From Tubulanus polymorphus (taxonomy: Eukaryota > Nemertea > Palaeonemertea > Tubulaniformes > Tubulanidae), in contig NC_134027.1 of the NCBI RefSeq assembly GCF_964204645.1, positions 26,524,485-26,588,484 of the forward strand: DNA of 64,000 bases, in the 5' to 3' direction. Of the stretch, positions 35,143 to 49,100 are shown in pieces. The stretch's first letter is position 1. Each line of letters starts with the position of its first letter. A program made the position numbers and the translations under genes. The notes below the pieces were generated by a model that was not told the origin of the DNA, made no database searches, and saw nothing but the letters and a program-made list of their open reading frames with translations.

Positions 35143-36048
35143 CTGATATTCATCTCTGGAAACTCTGGATTACATTTTCTGAATACGAATCCTTCAGCTT
35201 TGTTCAATACATACGAATACATTGCCTCCCGATCCAATTTCTGCAGATTAATTTGCTTTACTTCGTAATTAAAGGTTTTAACGCATTGGAAAGAAAAGCC
35301 TACTACGTCCTCAATCCACTTCAATAGCTATCTATCTATATACTTCAAACTCTTCGAGGCTTCGAATTCTTGGAATATTCACAAACATTTCATAGAAATA
35401 AATCCATTTTAGCTCGCGGCAAGAATTGACATTTTCAGCAAGTTCTAAACATGACGAAATCATAACCGAACATGTACCTGTTATATTAATGAGTCTTTAC
35501 TTTACTTTGAATAAATTTAAATTCTATTAGTAGTTGGAAGCATAGATTCTGATGGAAGTAACAAAATAATTGAACTTCTGGCACTTTTCAGAAATGTTCT
35601 ATTCGTCCTATACGAATAGTTTAAAAATCTGACACCATCCTTTGTAACGTCAACATTTTTCCACGAGAACAAATTTTGTTAAATCTTACTTACATTTTAT
35701 GCAAATACCATTTTTCATAACGAATTATAAACAACTGTTACTCTATCTATTCAGAGAGAGATACAATAAATTCAGACCTGTCATCATAAAAATATCTCCA
35801 CGCTTCCCCTGCTGGTTATATCGTTCACATTCATCCCGAAAGGACGACAACTTTTGATGAAGTTTTCTAAAAGTGTCACTATGGAAACAACTGCCCATAG
35901 CTAGCAGTCGCGACGAGAGACTCAGGCGTGGCAGCTTCTTCAAAGACACTCGACTTAATAATCTCGAATTTACTTCCTTGAGACCAGATTTCAAATGAGG
36001 ATTAACGTTAGAAGTCAGCGTAGTATCAATTAGATGATTACAAATCCT
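35143..36048 (-). CDS. Two exon-like ORFs of an unrecognised gene
   Basis: Exon-like piece 1 spans 36048-35778, from AATAG|AGG to ACAG|GTCTG. It is 271 nt with no stop and reads RICNHLIDTTLTSNVNPHLK, later FRKLHQKLSSFRDECERYN. Piece 2 spans 35318-35143, from TTGAAG|TGG to ATCAG|GTGTG. It is 176 nt and reads WIEDVVGFSFQCVKTFNYEV and on to FRKCNPEFPEMNIR. Both have mixed, coding-like codon use. Their phases do not match for direct joining, so at least one exon lies between them if they share a gene. I recognise no family. A gene running leftward from the shared promoter near 39900 could contain them. Confidence 0.3.
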
Positions 36049-36344
36049 CTATTATCCTCTATTTGATAATCAAAACCCCGATACTTACGACGTGAGAGTC
36101 TGAGCTTTAATCCATCTGTCTCGCGTTATTCAAACAACGTTCATCAGTTCAGAAAACTCAATTTGAATAAGAATCGACATGACTTTGATCGTATTAACAG
36201 GATTCGAACTCAACATGTGAAATTTTTCCTCAGCTCAATTCGAGTGAATGAGGAGCCTAGGCATAAATATGAAAAATGATATTCGACTATCTAGCTAGAA
36301 ATATCATGGGGCAGATGCAGGGGTAGGCTTTGACTGGAGTGAAC

Positions 36345-36977
36345 TACAGTGAACCCCGATATAGCGCCCTGCCATATACCACCACCCCCGCCTACCGGCA
36401 GGTTTTCTCAATGTACATATCAATACAAATACATAGTAAAACACCCCCGATATACCGCCCTGCCATATACCGCCACCCCCGCCTACCACCGGTTTTCTTA
36501 ATCTACATATAATTACAAATACATAGTATAGTAAAATACCCCCGATATACCGCCCTGCCATATACCACCACCCCCGCCTACCGCCAGGTTTTCTAAATCT
36601 ACATATCAATACAAATACATAGTATAGTAAAACACCCCCGATATAGCGCCCTGCCATATACCGCAACCCCCGCCTACTGCCAGGTTTTCTCAATGTACAT
36701 CTTTATACAAATACATAGTAAAACACCCCCGATATACCGCCCTGCCATATACCACCACCCCCGCCTACTGCCAGGTTTTCTCAATGAACATCTCTATACA
36801 AATACATAGTAAAACACCCCCGATATACCGCCCTGCCATATACCGCCACCCCCGCCTACTGCCAGGTTTACTCAATGTACATATCAATACAAATACATAG
36901 TAAAACACCTCCGATATACCGCCATACTCTCTATACCGCCAAACTTGATGTGAGTGCTATATCAGGGGTTGACTGTA
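36345..36977. mobile_element. pogo/Tigger-like MITE with tandemly amplified end
   Basis: The element runs from CAGTGAACCCCGATATAG (36347) to an inverted CTATATCAGGGGTTGACTG (ending 36975), flanked by TA on both sides (36345-36346, 36976-36977). The TA target and CAGT..AACCCC termini fit the pogo/Tigger group of Tc1/mariner elements. Inside are about six 91-96-bp tandem units (gatat starts at 36358, 36449, 36544, 36640, 36731, 36822, 36913). Each begins with ACCCCCGATATACCGCCC, a copy of the element's own left end. There is no transposase. Confidence 0.75.
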
Positions 36978-36979
36978 TA

Positions 36980-39870
36980 TCCACACAAAACAGTGGTATG
37001 GAAATTTGGAAATTTCAGTGCATTCTGATACAATTACAGGCACTCGGTGATATAAGCTCCTGTACTCCAGATACAAGTGGAAGATAGGATCAAAAGAGTT
37101 TGCGTTTCGAAAAGGGCACAGGAAAATAACGATAATCTGGAGCCACAACCGATAAATTCACTCATTCAGCAAACTGATAGACGTTCACAAATCTTCCGAA
37201 TGATTTTTCGATCAAGTCGTAAATGCCCTAGAAAATTGATACAGCGCGAAAAAATACATTTTCATTCATTCACAGACATACGGGTTACCGGTATATTCAT
37301 AGAATATTAAACATGTGACATAACTTAACAACCAGCAGCAGCGGGACATAATCATCGAAATCAAAATCTGTGAATATTTCTATCAATTATACATGTTAAT
37401 CTTTCACATAATGTGCATAAAATCTTCTTTAAAAATAACATTTAACTCTGGCAAATTAATCACCTTTTATTCATATCAATGATATGTTTGAAATGAGTAA
37501 ACTTAACCAGAAAATATCAAAAATAAAATACCTCAATAGTCGGGGGCCTGGGATGGGAGTGCTCCCCCATAAAACTGATGCAAATAGGAATGGAATTCCT
37601 GCAATTTGGTCTCGAATCAAGTTTCAAAGATATTTTGAATGAGAAAAGTGACATCGAGCAGTGAAATCTTTTTAATCAAAGTTGAAATTATCTTGAGGCC
37701 CTGCAGTTCTATCATACCCTAGATCGAAACATCAAAATTCTTACAAAATCCATATCAGAAAATATCAAAATATCACAATTCCTTCATAACCTTCCTTTCA
37801 AGAATATCACAAAATTCTCGACATGACTAAATGATTATTCCTCATTTTCACAAACTAGTGCATATCGATCACAGTATAGAAACATATTCCACATCACAGA
37901 TAGAGAGATATATAATAGAGGCCAATTTCTCATCAGAACATACATTAGTATGAACATTGGATGAAATAGCATTGTTACGATAGTAGCCGAAGATAAAATA
38001 TCTGAGCTCATGAGATACGGAGTGTTACATCAAAAACAGCCTATAATAAGCATGATAGAGATGTACCGTGTATACTGCCTTGAAGCTATATCAAACAACA
38101 CGCAGAGAATTCATTGAGTATCCTCTACAGACACTGCGACCAGGTCCATTATTATCAGTATTTTGAAAGGATAGTAAATATATTCATCTATGACAGGCAT
38201 CTATATTTTCTATGATATTTTCAATTAGTGTTCAGTGGATGTCGATACAGTTTATACATCAGGCCTGTAGGGGATCCATGTCTGGGGGCAGCCCTGCCCT
38301 GTAGATTGGGCGGCTAATGGTCGTCTTAGATTGTGCAACACAAGGCAAAATTTACAAGGCTTAATTTTAGTAGTGGGTACCAGCGTCATATGCAGCCCTT
38401 AGGCTTCACTGGGCTTGAGTTATGTTTTGTAAAATGCTCTGTTTGTTTATATATCATTCTATACTGATAAGAATTGACTATTTCATCATTATATTATTTA
38501 AATTGTTTTATTACACATTTATTTTCAACAAAGTTGGCTGAATGGTAATCTGTAAGGCAAAACATACCTATGGCCTGTACGCAGTGATTTACCATAGGGT
38601 ATTAATTTCTAGGTTTGATCAAGCATGCAATATATTGAAGAGTATTATTCTGAATAGCCAATGAGATTGAACAGGGAATTGTTTGGAAAATACTTTGTGG
38701 AAATCTATGTTATATTCACAGTTTACTATTCATGCTCTATGTGCGCGCTCACTCAGATTTCTGCTGCGATGATTCGGTAGAAGAAATGGATTATTAATTA
38801 AACGTGGAAACTAGCAGAAACCAGGTTCAGTATTGGTGACCTAAGATCAGCTAGATTCTCTAATCATTCTCCGCAGTAATGTTCCTAGATCTATCCTTTA
38901 TTTTCCTGTGAATAAATTCTGGAAGTTGTATTAATTAGTTTTGACTTATGTATTTTGTTGTAGTGTTAGTAAACAATAAATTTTCACCTGAAGCAGAGAA
39001 TTGAGTATTTTCATCATTTGTGGCTAGGTATCAGATATTCAATGTTCAGGCTTCCAATTAACCTAAATGTTTCTAATTAAAATACGTATTTTTGTTATTA
39101 CTGATAGAATATTAAGGCTAATCATAATGACTCATAGGTAAAGCCTTCATTCAGTGCCTATACTTTATTTCTCATAAAATATTCATCATTAAAATATATA
39201 CATTTAAAAAGTAAATCACCAAATTTCAGCTGTGTCACACTGCAGTTCAACTCACTTAATTAGGTGGTGATTTAGTAGTTTAGATAGAGAGCTTTTTTAC
39301 TGTTCTGTAGTAAAATTTAGGGCCTTCATCTGAGCAATTAGTTATAGGGCCGAGTATACTATGCATAAGTATAGGCTAGGCCCTATCAATTTATTTCTTG
39401 AAATGACTCCCAAGAGATGAGTCAAAATCGATTTAAACATTTAGATAATCATTTAATCATCATGAAGATTTTCATGTGTTTTTACTGTTATTCAACTTTT
39501 AGAATACCATACTCTCTTCCAAAATTATAGGCCTACCATTGCTATATTCTATTTGAGATTAGATCTAAACTGTGTAGTATTCACAGTGGAGTTCTAAAAG
39601 GTCATAATTAGTGTAGTCGATCTTGATCTATGATGTAGAGCACATGAGCATTCTGTCAACATGAGGAGGAATGAGGATTCTAAGATGACTGTGTAGGGAT
39701 ACTACTGTAGTGTAGGCCTACCTACGGCTACGGCTACACAGAGTTGGACGAGGATGACGTCAATCAATACAGCTCAGAGTGACACCGAAACATACAACCA
39801 AACTACTGACTGTTACTACTGACAGACATAGCCTTCCTGGGCCAAACGACTAACAACCATAGTATTCAAC
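36980..39870. other. Intergenic stretch, nothing gene-like
   Basis: AT-rich sequence between the MITE and the AUH upstream region. A possible hAT-like block (GGGGATCCATGTCTGGGGGC) lies at about 38270. The ORF at 37077-37310 lacks motifs. An antisense gene may cross here, but no exon could be supported. Confidence 0.45.
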
Positions 39871-39874
39871 TTAC

Positions 39875-40187
39875 CATGTGGTCATATACGATCTCATCAA
39901 ACGTGAGGAGAGTCCGGTCTAGCGATATTTACTTCCTCTTCTGGTTTTCCCACTCCACACTTAAAAATCACTTCCGCGTTCGCAACGTCGCTTATATCAA
40001 TATAGCAACAACAACAACACTATCGTTTCAATATCGATATCATTTAAACACTTTATTTACAAGAATACTGTATTTGATCGCGTACGATAAATGTATTTAT
40101 GATTTTAGCGGATAAAAATGATTAACATTCCTTGAAAAACAAACTCGAAAAAGTCGGCGATTTTGTTTGTTACAAGCGGCATTCAAG
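39875..40187. promoter_or_regulatory. AUH upstream region, possibly bidirectional
   Basis: This 300-bp interval ends at the AUH start. On the minus strand a 23-nt ATG-led piece (39897-39875, MRSYMTT) ends exactly at a good donor, CACATG|GTAAG, which would suit the first exon of a divergent gene. No TATA box is apparent for AUH. The region is moderately CpG-containing around 39970-40000 and 40150-40190. Confidence 0.35.
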
Positions 40188-43100
40188 ATGGCCGCGCCCA
40201 TGAGAAATTTCATGAAAACGATTTTCGGGTTCAAAAACGTCAGAATCACAAGTCTGCAAGCCGCCAGATCGATATCAGTGAATGCAAACAGCAATGATGA
40301 GTTCAGCTTGCATGTCTTAGACGAAGAAAATGAAGGTTTGTGTTCTTTTTTACATTTTTACTGGGGGAGAACGAATTAAAGAAGAGAGAATCTGACCAAA
40401 AGGGCAAGAATGAGAAAAACTCGTCTTTGTCACAAGAAGACTTTTTGGTTAAACTTAGTCGTTGATAATTTAATTTGTATGTTATTGTATACAGAGTCAT
40501 CTCTTTCTCAACTAATGAGTATCATTCCCTAAACTGGTGCCCTGTGTGTACAGCCTCTGATTGAACAGCTACAATAATTCAATCCAGCTATTGCCTCTCA
40601 TTCCTATGCACTATATGTACATTAAGAACTGATGTTACAAACGGTTGTGACTCGCATGGAACTAAAACTGTAATAAAGTCATATTACAGATGATCGAAAA
40701 ATATAGTGAGATTTTGTTCAAGAGCGGCGTAGACCTACAATACAGTGGCAAAATATAAAACACGAACCTCGAAACAAAATGAAAATCACCGGCTACCCTC
40801 CAAATCTTCATTTATTAGAATTTTATCAGAAATATATCAATTAGCCTAATATGAATGAAATATGAATATCAATTAACTGTTATGATTTTTTTCACCTAAT
40901 AAAGTGATTTTTTCAAATGATAGTTTATTTCTAGTGTTTCTTGTATGAGAAGTCATTCACTGATCCGTTTTCTCTACATGCCGGAATTTTAAAGGGGCTG
41001 CGTTCATTGTGAAGTGTATGACATTGTGGCTGCTCTAGTAGCAAGGCTTTCAACCCATCCAAAAATACAGAATTTTGGTGTTATCTTCTATTTTTCGCAT
41101 TAGCTCAATATATTTCAAAGCAATTATCAGCATTGATACGATATTGACATCCACTCTGTGGTTTGGGCAGTAGATATTTCATTAGTCACTGATTTTTTGG
41201 GGTTGGATGTAAAAATGAAAACCTGTTGTTCAGAACACCGTTTTTAATTACGATTTTGCATTCAAACAAGGGATTGTTCATGGTGAGAAATACATTTCGT
41301 TTTAAATTATGATATCAGGTGGCAGCACTGCCTTGTCCATCCTCTTTACTGCAACCTTGTGCCAATCACTGATCATATATGCATAAATTCATCGCTACGT
41401 GTCTCATATTGCGCATAGATTAGTGTTTAATTGAATAATTATTCATTGATTAATTCAACATACGTAACATAATTAGCTCTCAATTGTTCACGTGTATCAT
41501 TTTGTATCATTTTGTGAAATTAGAATTTGGACGGTTAGTTAAAAATGCTATCAAAAAATTACAACCAACTTTTAGACTTATCATTGGATGAATTACGAAT
41601 ATTCAATGTTCTTCTGAATAAATTATCATGAATTTGATTTGATATGTCAATGTAGATGCTTTACTAAAACTTGATTTACAGGGTCCCCTACAACTCCTTG
41701 ATTCCTTAGAAGTGCAGGGTCCCCTACAACTCCTTGATTCCTTAGAAGTGAACGGATAATGCTTTTGAAGGTGCTTTAAACTCCTTGAATGTGAACAAAA
41801 TGCCCAAAACCCCTTAATAAACTCTTTCAATTTTGAGAAATAGACAATTCGAAATGTTTGTCTAATTTGTAGTTGTATAGTAAACTTACACCAAAAATAT
41901 TTTTACCCTATTTAAGGCGGTTGCCAAAATCGAAACCAAGTTTAGGTTGTGTTAAGGATAAGAATTTGCTTACAAAACCACTGAATTAATGGTTTACAAT
42001 ACCGATTTAGGAGGAGTCTAATGTAATTGGGATGAAATCTGAAATTTTCTCCTTTAAAACTCCTTGGAACTCAGACTGTTCTGTAGGGACTCTGATTTGT
42101 GAAAAAAAATCGTTTGTGAATCATGTAAATGTTTCGTTGATCGGCTTTAAATCTTTCTTCTGCATTCACAATTGTTCATATTTTTGACCTGGTTTCATGC
42201 ATTCAGCCTGAGTTCCGATGTATAGAAAATATGCTTGCAAATATACATGTTTTCTAAAAGTATCCTATCAACTGTACAATCTGTCATCTGAGTCGCCTCC
42301 ACTTGTGTCGGTAAATACGTTTCGAGAGAAAAAAAAAGACTCGAGGTCTTTGTGCGTTTTTCATGACAATGAATTTGCGATGATTCGCTAAGTGCAAATA
42401 GAGTAAATGCATCAATGAAATCTTTTTTGACTTAGCTCTTGGCAAAAACACGGACTATATGACGGATATAGTCCGTGGTAAGAACAAATCTGTAACCTAG
42501 AAACTATCATCAGCAAAAATCAGAAATTAAGTAAGACATAAAATGATTTATTTAAAGTTAAACTATTTCTATTTGGTTTCATGCAACGTTACATTGATTG
42601 ACATTTCATTTTTCAATCGACCTTTTTCCTATTTCTCAATGAAAATTACAACAGAAGTACAAGACATCGATATCGATAAAACGAACATCAACAGTTTACT
42701 CAACTAAAGTTCAAATCCCTGCAATATTTTATCACCAAAATCTTTTGTAAACAACTACCACTGAACATCGTATTAATCCTAATGGGTTTTCGATAAATCC
42801 TGATAATTTTTGGCAAAAATTGTAAAGTGTTATTCCTAGCGTCGTGGCTGATATAGTTTGCTGCGCGTTATGATGATTTTGTGTTCTTTTATAGCCAAGA
42901 ATCTGTGCAAACTAGCCCTCTTGATCTGGACCGGGTATCGGTCGGTCCCCCTGATCTCCTAACATATAAGTCAACAACTCTCGCGCGCTTTACACAAAAA
43001 CCTAGAGCTAATTGGTTTACTGTATAAAGATTAATATCATTGAGAATAATAAGCTTCTGACTGACCTGTTTATTTAGAATCTTCACCCGGATTCTGTTCG

Positions 43101-46100
43101 TGAAGAGGCGTCCTGGATTCTGTGAAATGAGGTGACCCACGTCGCACGTCGAGACTCACACCCGGAAATGATTGTGATGTAACGCTTTGTTTCCCTCAGC
43201 TTTCTTATACACATTTCCGATTGGACCTCGTCTGAAACAAATGTCTTGATAAGTTAATACGAATTAAAAGTTCCGCCCCGAATTGATATCCGAGCGAGCG
43301 ATTATATTAAATTCGGAAGCGCCGATTTTTCGAGAGGATACGCGGTAATTAACATGGATGTATTTTCGGGGGAAGTTGTCACCAGACGATTGGTCGCATT
43401 CCGAGTCAAGACATTACGAGGATGACAGGATCAGTTTTAGCATTGGGAACGGAACAGAAGTTAAAGTAGGGAGGCAGTGAAGTTTGTGATTGAGACGCCG
43501 TATCCGGGAGGGGGTTTGACAACGTCACAGGATACAGGACATGTTTTGCGCGCTGTAGCGAGTACTGTTTCATTGGCATATTCATTATACTATTAACAAT
43601 AACACTTAATATGTATCCAACGTTTCGATGTCAAAAACGTCGCTTGTTTCTATTATATTTTCTGATTTGACCACATTGAAGTGCGTCAATTATAACTCAT
43701 TGTTCTCTCTCTCTCTCTCGCTCTGCTAATGTACCGGTACCGAACAACCACGGTCCGTATCTGAAATATTGAAGTACTATTACTTCCGAGTGAATTTTTT
43801 TCAAAAATTTCAAGTCTTCCAGACACGAGGGTCGGTTTTTGTTTTTTGTGTGATTTTGCCATATGACCGGCGATTGTGAGTGGAAATTCTGCCCACACAG
43901 AAGATGAAATCAAACATGAAACACTCTTCGAATCTATTAAATTCGTTATTCCTGCGCATCTCGCGCTATGTTATAAAAACTGATATTTATTCAAAATTTG
44001 CGAAGCCTCTCAGAGAATATCGCTTTGACTTGAGATTATGTAAGTACTGTGAGAACAGTTGGCAATGAATTTTATCATTTAGCACATGTTCCCGAAGATG
44101 TGAATCTTAATTTCAATAGATCGGCCTAGAGAACTATCATTAGAAACAGTAACGCTATCAAATATCAAAAACTCAAAAAAATATATTTACTAATTAGCTA
44201 CCGGTATATAACTTATATAATAGATGATTGTTTATAGATATATTTCTATCGGAGAATAGAACGGGGTGAGTAAATTGGTTGTTACTTTATTTTCTATATT
44301 TCTTACGAAACTTAGAACTGTTTGAATTTCCCACATAATGCGTGTCACATGATAGAAAGTTTATGGAGAAGGTGTTGAATATTTAATGACGCCAGCGTGA
44401 TGTCATGTGTCGTTGTACGGTAGAGTTTCTATTACCTGTTAATACTTTCAACTCTTATACAGATTATTTATTATAAGGAAGTTACCTCAGAATATCAAAC
44501 TTTCAAATACTCACAGAAGAATGATTTTAGTTAGTTATTTCTAGTTTTTCATAAATACACAAGCAATAATTTACAAAAAAAAAGAACTAATTGTTTACAC
44601 CCAACGCTGATTTCTAGTGGCGTAAGGGTATTGCGTACTGTTGTCGACCCTCAGGCAAAAGTTATGATACACCAAAATAGGAAATCATCAAAGTACTAAA
44701 AAGTCGTAACACTGTTGACACCTCAACTCACATATATTTCTATAACGGCTATTCACACAATATTTCTAGGATTTGCCGTTCTGAGAGGCAACTTCTGTAA
44801 CGTTTTAAGTATTTTATGCAAAAATTTATGATGTCAATTGAAACGTGAAGTGATTTTTTGTCGATACTGTAGTATTGGTATGTGATCGTTGGGGATAGGG
44901 TCATTACGTGCGAACTATACTTTCCTCTGCCGGGTTCACTCGGTACAACTTAACACAATCAATTCAGTATATTGCGCACTTTCTGGACACAGTTTTTCTG
45001 AAATTGTTTGATCACGCGACCAGTGTAAATTTGATATGTGTATTTACATTTTTTTCAAGACGCGTAAATTGTTTTCGAAATCGATAGAGAATTTAATTCA
45101 ATTTTCAATGTTTATTCATGATTCAAAAACATGTATTTGTTTTCGGACGGATGATTATTATTTAAAGTATGAAAACCAGTTCGTATTCGTAGCTATGATT
45201 AAACAAAACTGAACTTGAACTTGAAATATTAGATGAATATCAAGACAGTCAAACCTAATAATGGAAATGTAGAATAGATAATGGAATTAAAACCATTAAA
45301 ATTTAAATTAATTCAGATATTGAAAACAAAATTTATTCATCAAAAATTAAAATCTAAAATCAAACGTTGTAGAGGTCTCTGTAAAGACCTTAAATTCTTA
45401 ACGGATAAATTTTGTTTTTAATGAATTTATATATAGCGGGTTTAAACTCTCCAGTCAAACCTGCTTAATGGGGATCAGTTGGGGGCCGATGAAATTCATC
45501 CGCAACATCATATTTAACTTAGATTTATTTATAGATCGACTTAAACGATCGAATTAGACCAAAATCATCAGGATTGAACTGATCTGAAGAATTGAGCGCA
45601 TTTGACTATTTTAATTTCTTATTAATGCTATTTATCATATTTCTGTTAATAATGATATTTGTTATTGGAGCTTCACAGATGTTTTTCTAGTATATATTTC
45701 ACACTGGAACTACAGGCATAGCGACTACTTGAAGTCCTTTATGAATATGCAACTGGCCAACAGTCTACTTCATGTATTCACCGAGGATGATCTCGATAGC
45801 TTTTGAAGTGGTGTGCTTTTGCTGACCAGCTATGTTCGTTTTTGCTGTGAAATGTACCTAAGAAGCTTTGATACCACTTCAATACGATGTTTAGAATAAC
45901 CCCTGTGACCAGTTCTTCCCATCATTAACACGACTGACAGTTCATTGAAACGGCATTCGAACCAAAGAACAATAAAATTAGGCATTTTTTCAAACACGAT
46001 ATCAATGTTTTCATCCGGGAACTGATTTAGATAAAAACTGTTTATGATGATATATATAGAAAATCCCACATTCAAAAAAGGAAAACAAGTCCTTTTAGTT

Positions 46101-49100
46101 TAACGATTTACCGATATTTTCAATATTTCGACTTTATCCTAATAGTAGTCATCTTCAGGAATAGAATGTGATTATAATCTTATTAAAATGTAATTATATA
46201 ATATGAGGATAAAGTCAAAATTTCGAAGCTATTATCACCATACAACGCAGACTCAGAGTATTTCATCAATGGTTATAAACTGCTTATGGTAATCTCTATT
46301 CTATATCTTTCAGGAATTGTTGTGTTTAATATGAACCGACCTAAAGCCAAAAATGCCATCAGTAAAAATCTACTTCGACTGGTAAATATACTGAAATTGA
46401 TTTCTGATGATAAGATGATATTTGTTTTACTCGTTATTTTCATGGATACCTGTGATTTCTCTTATAGTTTGGTGAAGCGATTGAGATGGTGAAATCAGAT
46501 ACTACCGTGCGAACAGTTCTACTCAGAAGTCAAGTTCCTGGAATATTTTGCGCCGGTCAGTTGTGATTTCGCCGTAACTTCAATATTATAAACACGTAGA
46601 TTTTTTTCATTGCTCCTTATGAAAACTGCGAAATATCTTCAAATGAATTTTGTCTCTATGATTTCAAGGAGCTGATTTGAAAGAACGAGCGAAAATGGCA
46701 CCGGAAGAGGTCGGACCATTCGTGAGTCTTGCGAGAAAAACGATATCAGATTTTTCAAATCTTCCAATGCCGGTAATAGCTGTTATTGATGGAGCAGCGC
46801 TAGGGGGAGGTCTAGAAATGGCTCTGGCATGTGACCTCAGAGTCGCTGGTATGTTATTCTAAAATTTAAATTCAATTTGCTAGAAAATCTACTTTTGAAT
46901 GCAAGGTATTTTCCCAGTTATTGAAGCACATGCCTGAAGTCTTCATCGACAGAAAGGGTTCTTATAGATCAGGAAACATCTGGGGATTCTGACTCCTTTG
47001 TTTAAGATTGAGAAGTCAGGGAATTTTTTATATCTTGTTCTTTGTGGTGACAAGTTGTCACAAGGAAGCTCTTTAGAAGAAAATACCACTGAAAATATCT
47101 TATTATTCAATCTTGGAACTTTTGGTCGAGGGTCAGGGAAATATCCGGCATTTTAGCATCCGCTGATCTGTAAGAACCCTGGATTATAGATTTTAATGTT
47201 ATTCTCTATTTTCAGCTAGTAATGCAAAGATGGGTCTTGTTGAAACGAAATTAGCGATAATACCCGGTGCAGGTAACTGACTACGTTTTATAACATCTAT
47301 TTAGCTAAGCCAATAATTCATAAAGACTATGTTTAGGCTAAAACAATTGTAATTTCTCATTTCTGGGGCAAGTTGACCCTGTCGACTGCCTATCTACCCT
47401 GTACAATACTTTTTTAAATCATGATCAATCTAGCCATAATAATTTTCATTGAAAAATAGGAAAAAAAGTAGATTGAAAAATGGAACATAAATCAATGTAA
47501 CGTTGCACGAAACCAATTAGAAATAGTTTTCATGTAAATGATGTTTAACTCTGAATATGGTTAGATTATCTTATTTTTATGAATTAATGGCTAAAAGCAT
47601 ATTCTCTACGTGAAATACATGAGTATACTGTAAATCACTGGCCATCTTTCATCTTATGAAACCGATTCACGCGGAAAAAATCTAAAGGGATATTCGTTAC
47701 ATCTTATAGAACGAGATAATAAATTTTGACCCAGAATCTAATGAAGGTTCTCTCCGGCGACGCATTGAGTGACGCACTCCAAACTTTCTCCGGTGACTCT
47801 TCAGTCGTTTAGAGAAAGACGTCACGAGTCGAAGTCGTCGTGATTCGATACGGAAACGAGTGCCGACCGCGGCGTCGGTTGTTGTGAATCGCGACAGAAA
47901 TGCGACGACGCACAAAACGGGGAAATAAACGGTGGAAGAAACGTCAGCTGGCGGCGATGATTGATAAAAATATGCGCTCAATTAAGAAATAGCTCGAGTT
48001 AATAATTCATGCTCAGTTATGGTTGCATTTCATCTGAGTTTCTGAATTATTTCTCTCTCCTGATCAAACACACCGTCCTTTATCACGTGATTACAGTCCG
48101 TTCCTAGATAACGAATAAACTGATGTTATTCCCAGCGCGATGAACACAATAAATTGATAGTTATGATGTAATGAGTGGATTTAGGGGCTGGACACGGGGG
48201 CTCATCGAGGTTGCTCTTATCATCAAGACTAAGATCGACTATAAGCGACAACTACCAAGAAACAAATGATTGACAAATTTCAAAATGTTTTCTTCGGTTT
48301 ATTTTTCCCTTGGTTTTGGTAATTCCTGGAGCGGATCTAGGGGGATGTTTGGGTGCCCCCTCAAATTTGAAATGTCATCAAATATGTCACCCCAAAATTT
48401 TTTGGACCAAGATTTTCCACCTATAATAATTTTTTCAACCCATGAAATGACCAACAGCACCCTAAGATGGTGTAGAAGTATACAGAGTACGTGGTGTTAC
48501 GTAAAAAGTGCCCGTTGTCTCATTGGACACCCCCCCCCCACCAACACCCCCATGGAAAATCCTAGATCCACCCCTGACCTCTGTTATAAGAATGTATTAA
48601 TTGTTAAATGTAGGTGGCACTCAGAGATTACCGCGTTTAGTAGGAACATCGATCGCTAAAGAGTTGATATTCACAGCACGAGTTTTAGACGGTAATGAAG
48701 CTCACAAATTTCAACTGGTCAATCATGTTACGCAACAAAATGAAAACGGCGATGCCGCTTATTTGAAAGCGCTTGAAGTTGCCAGGCAAATCACTCCCCA
48801 GGTATAGATAGAAAAATAAATCATCTACCGTATCAGTTTAAATATGACTTTAGTTCAAATTTTCAAACTTCTAATATCGCGATTTCAGGGACCAATAGCT
48901 GTAAGAATGGCTAAATTAGCAATTAATAAAGGAATTGATTGTGATTTGAATACAGCTTTAACTGTGGAGGAAACTTGTTATGAACAAGTAAGTTTATAAT
49001 TGTAATCTACAGTCATCCCATAACAGGTGTGGATGCAGTGGGTATTAACCATATATCGCCCAAAATAAGGTGTTGAATTATAAGTGCCCTTCAAAATAAA

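Noticed and set aside
45830-46075. 81-codon minus-strand ORF in AUH intron 1
   Set aside because: Partly coding-like, but it ends inside a foldback element and has no recognisable motif, so it is left unannotated.
48270-48659. 129-codon plus-strand ORF overlapping AUH exon 6
   Set aside because: It runs through a hAT-like MITE and reads the exon in the wrong frame. The true frame of the exon is [19 protein letters not shown].
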